Shown here piece after piece: positions 1-43,792 of a stretch of 64,000 nucleotides of DNA (positions within the stretch are counted from its first letter, which is position 1; every line of letters starts with the position of its first letter). The notes beneath the pieces were generated by a model, which ran no database searches, had not been told where the DNA came from, and saw nothing but the letters and a program-made list of their open reading frames with translations. Source of the stretch: Undaria pinnatifida (Eukaryota; Sar; Phaeophyceae; Laminariales; Alariaceae); contig JABAKD010000022.1 in assembly GCA_012845835.1 (NCBI GenBank), forward strand, positions 12,531,218-12,595,217. The letters run 5' to 3'. A program made the translations under genes and the position numbers.

Positions 1-141
1 CCGGTTCCATTTTCTGGGGATACCGGGCAGAGTACTTTTAAGCTCGGCAAGGGTAAAACCGTAAAAGTTTCATAATTGACGGATAGCAAGATTCGAACCC
101 ACGGTCAAAAATCGACGGTATGTCGACGACGCCATTCGTTG
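1..141 (-). repeat. tRNA-like SINE fragment (family shared with 47084-47225)
   Basis: Read on the minus strand, this segment starts with TGGCGTCGTCGAC, has a Pol III B-box-like GGTTCGAATC about 35 bases on, and ends with a GGTATCCCCAG block at the window edge. The same three blocks occur in the same order on the plus strand at 47084-47225. This copy lacks the 86-bp direct repeats that flank the other one. It lies in the last visible intron of the synthase gene. Confidence 0.6.
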
Positions 142-344
142 CCAAGCAACACCGGCAGTATACCGGACATCGGCGGTCTTGGATATTTTGTATTTTACAG
201 TTCTCATAGCTGCCGCTTCAAGATCGATTTTCGTCTGCTATTTCAACGCCAACTTCAAGCTGTCGTGCCCGCAATGTACATATGTACCACAGGTATAACA
301 CAAACGTGGTGTCCTCCCTATTACATAGTGCCGGTATGTGCCAG

Positions 345-920
345 TCAACATCGCCCGCAGTATGCCGGGCGTGCCACGCGATTTCACCGGCACTATACCG
401 GCAATAGGCACTATTCAACCGGCACAGTAGGGAGACCCTCAAAGTGGTGCCAAGCGATTTCACCGGCATTAAACCGGCCATGGGCACTATTCAACCGGCA
501 CTATCGGGAGACCCCCCACAGTCGTGCCACGCGATATCACTGGCACTATACCTGTAATAGGCACTATTCAGCCGGCACTATACCTGCCAGAGAGGTACAA
601 TTCAGTTGGCACTATAGGGGGAACTCCATAGTCGTGCCAAGCGATTTCACCGGCACTACACCGTCCATAGGCATTATTCAGCCGGCACCATTGTCGTGCC
701 AGGCGAATTCGCCGGCACAATATCGGCAATACGCACTATTCAACAGGCGCTATAGGGAGACCCCCACGGTCGTACCAAGCGATTTCACCGACACTATACC
801 AGCAATAGGCACTACCAGGTACCTGGTATTCAACAAGCACTATATAGGGAGACGCCCGCAGTCCAGTCAAGCGATTTCACCGGCACTATGATGGCAATAG
901 GCACTATAGGGGCAACTTCC
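345..920. repeat. Degenerate tandem array, ~80-110 bp units
   Basis: About six to seven imperfect units each contain GTGCCAAGCGATTTCACCGG, an ATAGGCACTATTCA block and TATAGGGAGACCC. Related single segments are dispersed at 9508-9680, 30110-30545, 53010-53200 and 58800-58990, so the array probably arose from a mobile sequence amplified locally. It lies in the intron that leaves the left edge of the window. No conserved coding exon was found in 1-1221. Confidence 0.75.
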
Positions 921-950
921 GGTTGTTGTTTTAACCCGGGATTTTCCCCG

Positions 951-1125
951 GGTCATGACCCGACCCGCGGGCGGTTTTAGGAGGTTTTCATTTTTTCCGG
1001 GTCGAGTTAGGTCGAGCCAGGAGGTGTTCAAAATCTTACGGGTGGGGTCGGGTCGGGTCGGGTCGGGTCGGGTCAGATCGGGCCACGCTGACCCGACCCG
1101 ACTCCCGAGAACTGACCTAATCAGT
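951..1125. repeat. GGGTC-rich repeat with pentamer run
   Basis: Copies of GGGTCGGGTC, including a pure (GGGTC)n run near 1043-1076, are mixed with AGGAGGTTTTCA/AGGAGGTGTTCA spacers. An inverted relative lies at 14630-14790. The segment is intronic. Confidence 0.6.
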
Positions 1126-1221
1126 GAAAAGCCCTGGTTTTACCACAATTATAGCTGCTCAAGTGATGAAAAGACTAATACCCTGGCAATCGCTTGGACG
1201 CTGCCGCCGCGGATCTCTCAC

Positions 1222-34599
<33,378 letters not shown>

Positions 34600-36245
34600 G
34601 GCAAACCCGTAGCTAAAAGGCTGCCGCAAAAATAGTAAGACTTGGCTCAGCCCAGCAAGAGGGTGTGTGTGGACGATAAAGATCCAAGCCAAAGCCACCA
34701 GATAGCTCACGGAGCGGAGGCACGGTTCCTTCTGCCCCTGGTGAGGTGGTCGTGAGCAAGGGTCTAGGGTTGTCAAGGTTCTACCTACTGGGTTCTGTAG
34801 TGCTGCCGGCGTACGTTGTGCGTCGTCCAATCTCGATCACATGTGTGTTGGTGTTTTTGCAACTTTTTCATGTTACACCATGGAAGGCTTTTAACAAAAG
34901 GGTATTTGCCCTATTAATTCCGAATCTTGCGGCGTGGGGCCGCTTTAGTGCGGTGAATTTTTGTGTTGGGGCCATTTTAGTGCGACTTAAACAACCTTGT
35001 TGCACATAGTTCATTGTAGCGAAGTATCGTCGGAGAGTTTGGTTTTGGGTATCCCACTTTAATGCGTTATATGTGTAATCGGCTCGTTCTGCCGCACTTC
35101 CAGACTCCCCACGAACGAATCTCTCCTTTCCTTGTGGAGCCCAGCGAATCACCATACCAGGTATATATAGCAAGCCAACAAAGCCCAGTGACCTAAAGCA
35201 ATCTTTCCAAGCGCAGCGATCTAGCCAGCCACCAAAGCACAGCGACCTACCGGGTGTAGTTTTTTTTCGTCAAGCAAGCACACCAAGCAGCGACGACCTA
35301 GTTCCCCTCATAAAATGGACACATTAATAATAAAACAGGCAGAAAGCTTCTGGTTGGATGTGACAGGTTTCAGGGATGATCATGTGATTGCATGATCAAT
35401 AATCTCAAACTCTCTGGGGAAAATGTGCAGCTGCCGTACAAGTATCATCACGCTACGCGCTACGCGCGTGTCGTACGCGCGTGTCGTACACCTCCCTACA
35501 TCTCAGGTCGGACGCATCCGTAGCCAGCAGCCTGGGCTGCTCTTTAGTGCGGCCGCAGCCTGCTGAATTATCGTTTTTTTTTTTTTTTTTCTCCAAGGCT
35601 ACTGCGTGCGGCGGCTGCTAAAACTGTTACAACGTAGCAGCCTCATTGTACTGGACTTTTTCCTACTACAGCAGTATCAATAGTCGTATAGTCTGAGTCC
35701 CACGATTCAAATTGGAAATAAACGCGCATACACTTTACACTTTCTACCTACGACTACGTACTGCAACACTCGTACTCGCACAAAAAAAGGACGGTACAAG
35801 TAGCGCATCCAGAATCAATCCTCAGAGCACGGCTGCAAGTTATCACAATGCCCCACCCCACCCCGTGGGAACCGGATGCGTTCAACCCCACATACTACGG
35901 CCGTTTAAGTTAACCAGTCCAACCACGGCACGCGAGCACGCACGCACGACGGGACTGTTGTCTGTGTCCACAATAATATAACTGATAACAAAACTTTCTG
36001 CATTTTCATACAGCAGTATTCACATTTTATTCCGAACGTATTTTTTCGTATTTTCGCCGACGGCGGGGGCAGGGCCGACGGGCGAGCGAAGAAAGCGAAA
36101 ATGGTGTGCGCAGTAAAATAGACATGGAGGCGCTAAAGCTGTACGGGGCAGCAGCACCAGGTCAGGACCTGTTTGGTGGAGGAGTAGTGTGAGTGGTGTC
36201 GAACGACGGCGGCGGCGGTGGTATGAAACGAGGCAACAAAAAAGC
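34600..36245. other. 5' flank of CPS; no gene seen
   Basis: No conserved exon, transposon end or tandem array was recognised in this stretch, apart from a T-run at 35574-35590 and a short duplicated TACGCGCGTGTCGTAC at ~35461-35488. Any CPS promoter would be expected at its left end. No specific promoter element can be supported. Confidence 0.5.
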
Positions 36246-36955
<710 letters not shown>

Positions 36956-37393
36956 AGTAGTCTAAATATATTCCGCACACAGACTACATTTTTGTGCTAT
37001 TAATATCAGCTACAGTAGACTATATACTGTCACTGTGTACGTACATACGACTAACTGCAACAACACCATCGATCGGGACTAACTGCAACAACACCATCGA
37101 TCGGGCATCCGGCGACGGTGAACACGTATGTGACGGAAGTGATCATCAGCACGATTAGACTATAATACTATAATACTATAATACTATATAATAATAATAG
37201 CCTAGGAGGGTTGATAATAACAACGGTGTGGAATACTTGTAGTTTGATCTCGTTTGAAGCAGAGAAAATGGCACGACGTGTACCATATAGACTAGAAAGA
37301 AGGAGAAAGGCGAGATGAAGAAGGGCATTTCACGCACAGGCGAAGTCGACGGGCGGAGGGGGAAGGAGGAAGAGGAAGAGGAGGTAGGTGCAG

Positions 37394-38302
37394 AGATTGT
37401 GGGGTATGCTGTACGCTGACGATGCGGGCATCGTATCGCGATCGTCAGAAGAGGGCTGGAGAGGATGATGACGGTGATCGTGACTGCGTGCTCGGCGTTC
37501 GCGCTTACGGTCTGCGAGGCGAAAACAGAGATCATGTGCCTGCAAACAAAAGGCGGGGGGAAGGTGTCGTTCACCATCAATGCAGCCTGCCAGGTATACA
37601 AACAAACAACCGAGTTTGTGTACTTGGGCGCGGGCCTATCACCGCAGATAGAGAACGTAGCATTGAAATAACGCGGCGTTTTCAGAGGGCCGGGCGTAAT
37701 TCCAGCGGTTCAAGATAGAAATCTATGATCGCGCGGGTGTGCGCTTACGGTTGAAGGTGCGGTTGCTGAAAGCCGAGGCAATCGAGACACTGCTCTACGG
37801 TTGCATGACGTGGAGCCCGCATAATCTTGACTATGACAAGCTACGGCGCCTTCACCACTCCATGGTCCTCTGATTCCTCGAATGGCGGAAACGGAAGCGC
37901 CACGACCACATCCTATCGTACGCCGACGCGCTTGCCCAGACAGATTCCGAGAGCATAGAGGCGATAGTGCGCAAACAGAGGATATTGTTTGCGGGATTCG
38001 TAGCACCTGTGGGGGAGGAGCGTCTGCCACAGAGGGTGATGTTTGGGGAGCTTGTTGAGGGTAAGGGCTACTCAGGGGGGCAAGAGAAGGACTGGTTGGT
38101 GCATCTGAACGAGGATATGTCGGTCTTTGGAATGAAATTCGAAGGGTGGCCAAAGGCTGCTCAGAAGGCCGGCAGATGGTTTCGACGGGTAGAGGAGAGA
38201 GCCGAGTTGTTCATGCGGAAATGGCATGAGACGGAGAGACGCAAAGCTGCAGAGCGACACGCAAAGGCCGCGGCAGCGCCATCACACCGTCGGCATCTCT
38301 AA
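37394..38302 (+). pseudogene. Broken LINE-type reverse transcriptase, C-terminal part
   Basis: MLYADDAGIVSRSSE (37406-37450) is the reverse-transcriptase catalytic motif C (YADD at 37412-37423). A +1 shift near 37450 leads to MMTVIV...LTVCEAKTEIM and FVYLGAG, conserved in non-LTR enzymes. Another shift near 37660 leads to ETLLYGCMTWSP, an in-frame TGA near 37873, then LPQRVMFGELVEGKGYSGGQ and a Lys/Arg-rich tail ending at 38302. At least two frameshifts and one stop make it non-functional. The N-terminal fingers and any endonuclease are absent, consistent with 5' truncation. Confidence 0.85.
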
Positions 38303-38307
38303 GCGGC

Positions 38308-38716
38308 CGGGGGGAGGGGGAGGGGGGAGGGGGGAGGGGGGGAGGGGGGAGGGGGGGAGGGGGGAGGGGGGAGGGGGGAGGGGGGAGGGGGGAGGGGGGA
38401 GGGGGGGAGGGGGGAGGGGGGGAGGGGGGAGGGGGGGAGGGGGGAGGGGGGGAGGGGGGAGGGGGGGAGGGGGGAGGGGGGGAGGGGGGAGTGGGGGAGG
38501 GGGGAGGGGGGTAGGGGAGAGGGGGGGAGGGGGGAGGGGGGGAGGGGGGAGGGGGGGGAGGGGGGAGGGGGGAGGGAGGGGAGGGGGGGAGGGGGATGGG
38601 GGGAAGGGGGGAGGGGGGAGGGGGGGAGGGGGGAGGGAGGGAGGGGGGAGGGGGGAGGGGGGAGGGGAGAGGGGGGGAGCGGGGGAGGGGGGAGGGGAGG
38701 GGGAAGGGGGGGAGGG
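38308..38716. repeat. G-rich (GGGGGA/GGGGGGA)n satellite
   Basis: About 400 bp of almost pure G/A on the plus strand starts five bases after the stop of the reverse-transcriptase remnant. It could form G-quadruplex or triplex structures. Pro-rich or Gly-rich frames here are artefacts. Confidence 0.97.
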
Positions 38717-38719
38717 CGC

Positions 38720-40260
38720 TCAGGCTCATTATCTCCTCATTCAAAACCTTGAACCCACGTGTTTGGGGACAATGATAATTTGGAATTCGTGTGGATTTTT
38801 TTTTTGGCGCGATTTAAACGCTTGAAGTTCTAAAGGGAAGGCTAATAGGGAGGGGTTGGTCGCCAAGAAGATCATCTGATGATGATGTGCCGAAGTGGCA
38901 AAAAGGAGATACGTAATCAAAAGCTCCACCAACCAGCTCCGCCAGGATCGCGAGCGCGTTTTTTATTTTGTGCAAAAAAACTCCTGGCAATTGTTCTATG
39001 CGCTTCCTTCCTCGAGGATACGACGCGGATTGAGTTACACCTCAAATCGAGCCCGCCCCATGAAGGTTGCCGACGAGCCTCCTCTTAAATGCGATGCCCG
39101 AAGCGACTCACACTGGTTGGTAGTGGTGGTGTACGTGGCTTTTGACACCTTCAAAACTATTATTATAGTACTTCTTGTGGTAGGTACCGCGCTCAATATT
39201 GTTTTGTTTGCCTTCTGGAAACGTCTGGGAGTCAATCACTCAAAATCGCGCGTTCATCCGTGGACTTCAATGTACTACAGTATATTTGAAGCCAGTTAGG
39301 AATCTTTTGCTTTTGGCCAGGCTGGAATTTCATGTCAGGCAGGGTTTGTCCGACACTATCTTCTTCAGTACGAAACAGGCCATGTTACTATTTTCGTCTA
39401 AACCTGGAGCCTGAAACTTTTAACCGCCAAAATCTTGACGATTTTTTGTCGCGTTCGACTGTACCGCAAACTAATATGCAGCGGCGCCTACGACGTGGCT
39501 CGCTCGGGGTTAACGCTATCACTGCGCCTGGTGTAACTGTGTGCCTGAGCCTGTCCCTGATTCCGAAAAAATTGGCTATACCGCAGCCTTGGTCGGCCGA
39601 TGAACCTCTCTTCTTCGTTTGCCAGTTTTCGTATGCACCGTGTTTCACGCAAGGTTTCATTGCCGGCCTTTTGGTTGCCACCTATTATTATAGTACGTGA
39701 AACACCTACTACTTGATGTCCGTTCGTTCATGGTCTATCGCTGACGATCACACCTGACGCACCAATATGTTTTTCCCGCCAACCCCCCCCTTCCTCCGGT
39801 TGCTTCGTTGGGGGCGAATTGGGTGGTCTGACCGCTCATCACGCCAAGAGTTGTTGCGATTTCTCTCTGCGCGGGGATGGCTGTTTTCGTCCGCCCAAAT
39901 CTTTCTAACGAGCAACGAAGGCGATATCCCCGGCGGTGTCTGACGGTTTTCGCACCCCTTGCCGGCATTTTGTGTTGTTTTTTCTACTTTCTAGCTACCG
40001 TTCTCTCGATTCCTATCTTGGCGTTACTTCAGAAGGTTTCGAAACCTCACAGGTTGTAGGTGTGAGTGGATTTTGATGAGACGCATGTTCCAAAAAGCGT
40101 GTCGTAGCGTAGTTGGTGGAGTATGGATGGGTATGTGCGCTACCCTGAATCTTCCCAAGCATCTGCATGAATGTATGGATCATCAGGGTGGGCTGGTGTG
40201 TTGATGTCACGCTTGAAGAACTGTGAAGGGCTCCAGAACTAGGAATACGGGAAGATAATA
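38720..40260. other. Spacer, nothing recognised
   Basis: Open frames of up to ~135 codons occur on both strands. None shows a known motif, splice-consistent structure or repeat-family match. Confidence 0.5.
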
Positions 40261-40262
40261 CC

Positions 40263-40400
40263 AGCATAGAGCTCACCATTTTTTCGAGACGATGGTTGAC
40301 GCACACTGTGTACGAGACGAAAGGGGTTTTACCCTACATTGGTTGATACCTTGCGTTTCATTGGCTCAGAGAGTTAGGGATTAGGGTTAGGATATACATA
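40263..40400 (+). mobile_element. Left end of TTAGGG-interior MITE family
   Basis: GAGCTCACCATTTTTTCGAG, GATGGTTGACGCACACTGTG and a TTAGGGATTAGGGTTAGG interior match the left halves at 29007 and 31413. The partner right end may be at ~41475-41530, with the tandem duplication between. Confidence 0.6.
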
Positions 40401-40423
40401 CGGAGTGTAAAATTACGCACCAT

Positions 40424-41175
40424 CGCGTAGACCTAGTACCACGCGTATAGCAAACCCCTACATTTATGCGACGTAAAGATGTTGGTTTAAAAAACCCTTT
40501 CTGCACCCCCTTCCCCCCCCTTCCCCCCCACCCCCCACCCCACCCCCTCGAATGCTCCGCCCTCTCCTCACTGGTTGTACGACTTACAGGACAGGATTTA
40601 TAGTTTCCACGCACAGAATGAGCTGCCCCCGCCCGTTCCCCCCCCCCCCCCCCCCCCCCCCCCGCCCCCCCCCCCCCCCCTTGATCAAACCCAGGCCCCC
40701 ACGTCCTTAAGAACTCCGCCCTCGCATCACCGCCCTTTTGTTCAAACGCCCCACCTACAATCGAAATCGGCCAGAGTAGTAAACACTTCTGCGCAATTGA
40801 TATCACGTCATTATATTTCTAGCCATCCATGACGTAGCTTTGATTCCTCCCCCCCAACGGCCCCTCCTTCCCCACCACCCGCATCATCGCCTGGACCTAG
40901 TACTACGCGTATAGCAAACCCCTACATCTATGCGACCTAAAGATGTCGGTTAAAAAGCCCTTTCCGCACTCCCCCCCCCCCCCCCCGCTCCCCCCCCCCC
41001 CCCCCCCCCCCGACCCCCACCCTCTCGAACGCCCCGCCCTCTCCTCACTGGTTGTACGACTTACAGGACATAATTTATAGTTTCCACGCACAGATTGAGC
41101 TGCCCCGCCCGTCCCCCCCCCTCCCCTCTTGATCAAACCCAGGCCCCCGACGTCCTTCACAACTCCGCCCTCCCC
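40424..41175. repeat. ~470-bp tandem duplication with C-rich tracts
   Basis: Blocks CGTATAGCAAACCCCTACAT, CTCACTGGTTGTACGACTTA and TTGATCAAACCCAGGCCCCC occur in the same order in 40424-40730 and 40890-41175. Long C-runs differ in length between copies. Confidence 0.85.
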
Positions 41176-41474
41176 TCGCCGGTTATTGGACTTGCAGGAT
41201 TCACTAGATAAACTGATGCATTTCCTTCCACAGCTGTCAGATTTTGTCCCCCTCAGAAACGGTTTTTGTAGTTTCCGCGCACAGACTGACTAACATCACC
41301 CTGTTGACCCTGATAGCTACACTGTAGTTGCAAGGGGAGTCGCCGACCTGTATCCTTAATGAGGACACACAACCCGTAATACGCGCGATCGGAGTATCAC
41401 ACACAGCTTGCAAAGATGAGTTTCGGTAAAATCCTCGATCTCACAGCTGGAGGGTATTTTTATTTTTATAATAT

Positions 41475-41890
41475 ATAATTTAAAGAGTACTCGTATGTCG
41501 ACCATTTTCTCGAAAAAGCGGTGAGGTACCCCTCGGCAATACAGCGTGTTTGTAGGAATGTCTATCCGTACTAGTGTGTGTGGGTAACACACTATTGTAG
41601 TTATGGCGAGAAATGGCCGAGCCCTCATTACTATGCATTTTTATTTACTATTTATTTATTTTTTCCTGGGACATTCATTGGTTTGTTCATCTGGTTGTAC
41701 TTTCAGTTTAGTCAGAATCAAGTTCGCGGCTGTACCCTAACTCTCTAAGCCAATGAAACGCAACAACAACCAACCAACCAACCAACCAACCAACCAACCA
41801 ACCAACCAAGGCAGGGTGAAACCGCCTTCGTCTCGTACACAGTGTGCGTCAACCATCGTCTCGAAAAAATGGTGAACTATTAATAGTCTA
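41475..41890. mobile_element. Right end and inverted left end of TTAGGG-interior MITE family
   Basis: 41475-41530 carries AAAGAGTACTCGTATGTCGA and CTCGAAAAAGCGGTGAGGTA (right end). 41700-41885 carries, inverted, AACCCTAACTCTCTAAGCC-like sequence, a (CCAA)n run at 41767-41808 and TCGTCTCGTACACAGTGTGC (left end). Confidence 0.55.
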
Positions 41891-42129
41891 GAGCCCTTAA
41901 GCGGTCATAGGAGCGTCAGAAAAAACAATGGTTGGTGTTGCAGCACCCCCGCCGTACTATTACCACTGTTAATACTAGTACCATACTAGTAGTGGGAAAA
42001 AACAATGGTTGCTACACCTCCTCCACCGTACTATTACTACTATGAATACTATTACCATACTATTAGTAGCATTTGTTTTTTCGACATTTCATACGTAGAG
42101 GTCATCCCTCTGAAGCCTCGAAAGAAGGC

Positions 42130-42225
42130 TTCGCCGCTTTAGAGCCAGCCCAAAATCTCTCCCTATACTAACTTCAAGTAAAATTGTAAAAAAAAGGGTT
42201 TCCAGTGGCGAAGGCGTTAAGTTAG
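42130..42225 (+). mobile_element. Arm of TTAA-flanked MITE family
   Basis: TCCCTATACTAACTTCAAGT, then GGGTTTCCAGTGGCGAAGGC and GTTAA, match the right arm of 21788-21975. Confidence 0.6.
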
Positions 42226-42344
42226 CCCCTTCAGACTTTTAAACTGTATCCCACTCTAAACCTAAGATATAGCTCATCCTCACAAACGTGGATTCAGTTC
42301 TAAAGGGGCGAAACCGGTGCAAAGCACAAGTCAAGTGAGCTCGC

Positions 42345-42425
42345 TTGCTGTGCGGCCGGACGCTGCTACATAACTCGTCGGCCGTTCTCGGTGGTCCTCG
42401 GGTCGTAAAGCGAAAAAAAAAAAAA
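42345..42425 (-). repeat. Degenerate copy of the TMEM17 3' end
   Basis: GACGCTGCTACATAACTCGT and GGTCCTCGGGTCG parallel 43652-43705, which encodes the C-terminal tail and stop of the TMEM17-like gene. Frame and stop context are not preserved. Confidence 0.5.
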
Positions 42426-42498
42426 AACGCGTGCTACGGCGGTAGAGGTGGGGACCTCGTTCTTTGTCCAGAACACCTTCACTTCAGTAACTCCATAC

Positions 42499-43190
42499 TG
42501 TTAAGGTACCGCCTTGAAAGGCCTGGCGCGGGGCTGTAGGTGGTGCCACCTTCCATTCCGGGCATTTGTCGTTTCCTTGTCTAACCTCCGCCATGCCAAT
42601 GGTCCGCGGGAGTTTTTCGGCATGGCTTCTCCCTTGTATTGGCGCCTGTGTTCCCCTTGCTTTCTACAAAGGTTTGCCTTGCCATAGTGCCTTTTCTGTG
42701 GTTTGTTTTCCGTAAAGCCTTTTCTGTCCTGCTCCCCCCCGCCACACCGGCGGCACGCGGCAGGTTTTTGATGGGTGGTTTGTCTTGTTGTAGGGTCTGC
42801 GTTTCGTTCAACTGATTTTCTTCGCGTGTTCCTGGTTCCATAGCCAGGCCGTTAGAGGTGTGGGAGTGGGTTTTGAGGAACCGCGTCTTCGGTCAATCGT
42901 CTAATTCGTAAAACCGGAGTTTCCCCGAGTCTCCCATATTTCTGCATATGCGGCTCATCAGGGTGGGCTAGTGTTGAGGTATGGCCCTGAAAGGCCTGGA
43001 ATTATCTGATTTGATAGATACGTGGCCGTTTTCGTATGATAGGTTGGCGTTTTCTGTTCGGGATAGTCAGGGAATATAATCGAGGCACGCGCCTCGCGTT
43101 GTCAGATGCTATCCGGGGCTCGGTGGAAATAATAAAGCTGTTTCTCTGCTACGAATAAGAAAGTGAGTACTCGCCGAGGACCCGAACAAT
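42499..43190 (+). other. LTR-like sequences, uncertain
   Basis: Two related starts, TGTTAAGGTACCGCCTTGAA (~42499) and TGTTGAGGTATGGCCCTGAA (~42973), are each followed by AGGCCTGG. The second continues to an AATAAAGCTG signal near 43130. TG starts with an internal polyadenylation-like signal suggest solo LTRs, but no matching ends, primer-binding site or coding domain were found. Confidence 0.3.
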
Positions 43191-43660
43191 AGGCAGACCT
43201 GCAGGGGACGCTCTGTGTCCCCGCCCAATAACTTAAGAATACTCCACCTAAAACTTAAATTTGGTGAAACATTGCTTCACTTAACACCGATTGGCAATCC
43301 CATTGGCTAGCTAAGTGTAGCGTCTAAAATATTAGTGAGAACAAACAGGGATTCCGAACATATTTGGTCGTTCCTCAGTGGACAACACTTGGCTTAACAC
43401 GTGCTACGACCTCTACCATGTAAAGGTAGCAATCCTCATGCCCCTCAAGCATAAAGCCGATCGATGTTCGATTGATGTCGTCATTTTCTTTTTCACTCCT
43501 CCTTCAGAAACCTCAAACTTTTCTTGTCTCACTATAACCCCAAGACATTTCATCCTTGAAAACGTGGATGGAGTCCTGAAGATAGATGCAAAAAAAAGCG
43601 CGTACATTTTTTGTATTTTTTTTTTTTTTTTTGGCTTGCTTGTTGTGCCACGGGGTGCTG

Positions 43661-43792
43661 CTACAAAGATCGTCGGTGGTTCTCGGCCTCGGGTCGCAAC
43701 AAAAACTCCTCCTGCGCTACACGGAAGAACTGCGCTGTCCTCTTGTTGATGATGGCCTTGATGCCGTTGTAGCCGACGATCAGTTCCAGCGC
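43661..43792 (-). CDS. TMEM17: TMEM17 exon 4
   Basis: It encodes residues 165-207: ALELIVGYNGIKAIIN completes the fourth membrane segment, then a charged tail and stop. The acceptor is GTCTCAG after a C-rich tract, phase 0. A GT inside (FFR|GTAGCG) could act as a donor, but no further exon was found. Confidence 0.82.
   Translation of the reverse strand, partial: ALELIVGYNGIKAIINKRTAQFFRVAQEEFLLRPEAENHRRSL

Noticed and set aside
34600-34830. Upstream extension of CPS exon 1
   Set aside because: The frame is open but contains no ATG; the hydrophobic stretch here does not resemble a presequence, and ATG 34599 is preferred.
38211-38825. Pro-rich and Gly-rich frames
   Set aside because: They are frames of the GGGGGA satellite.
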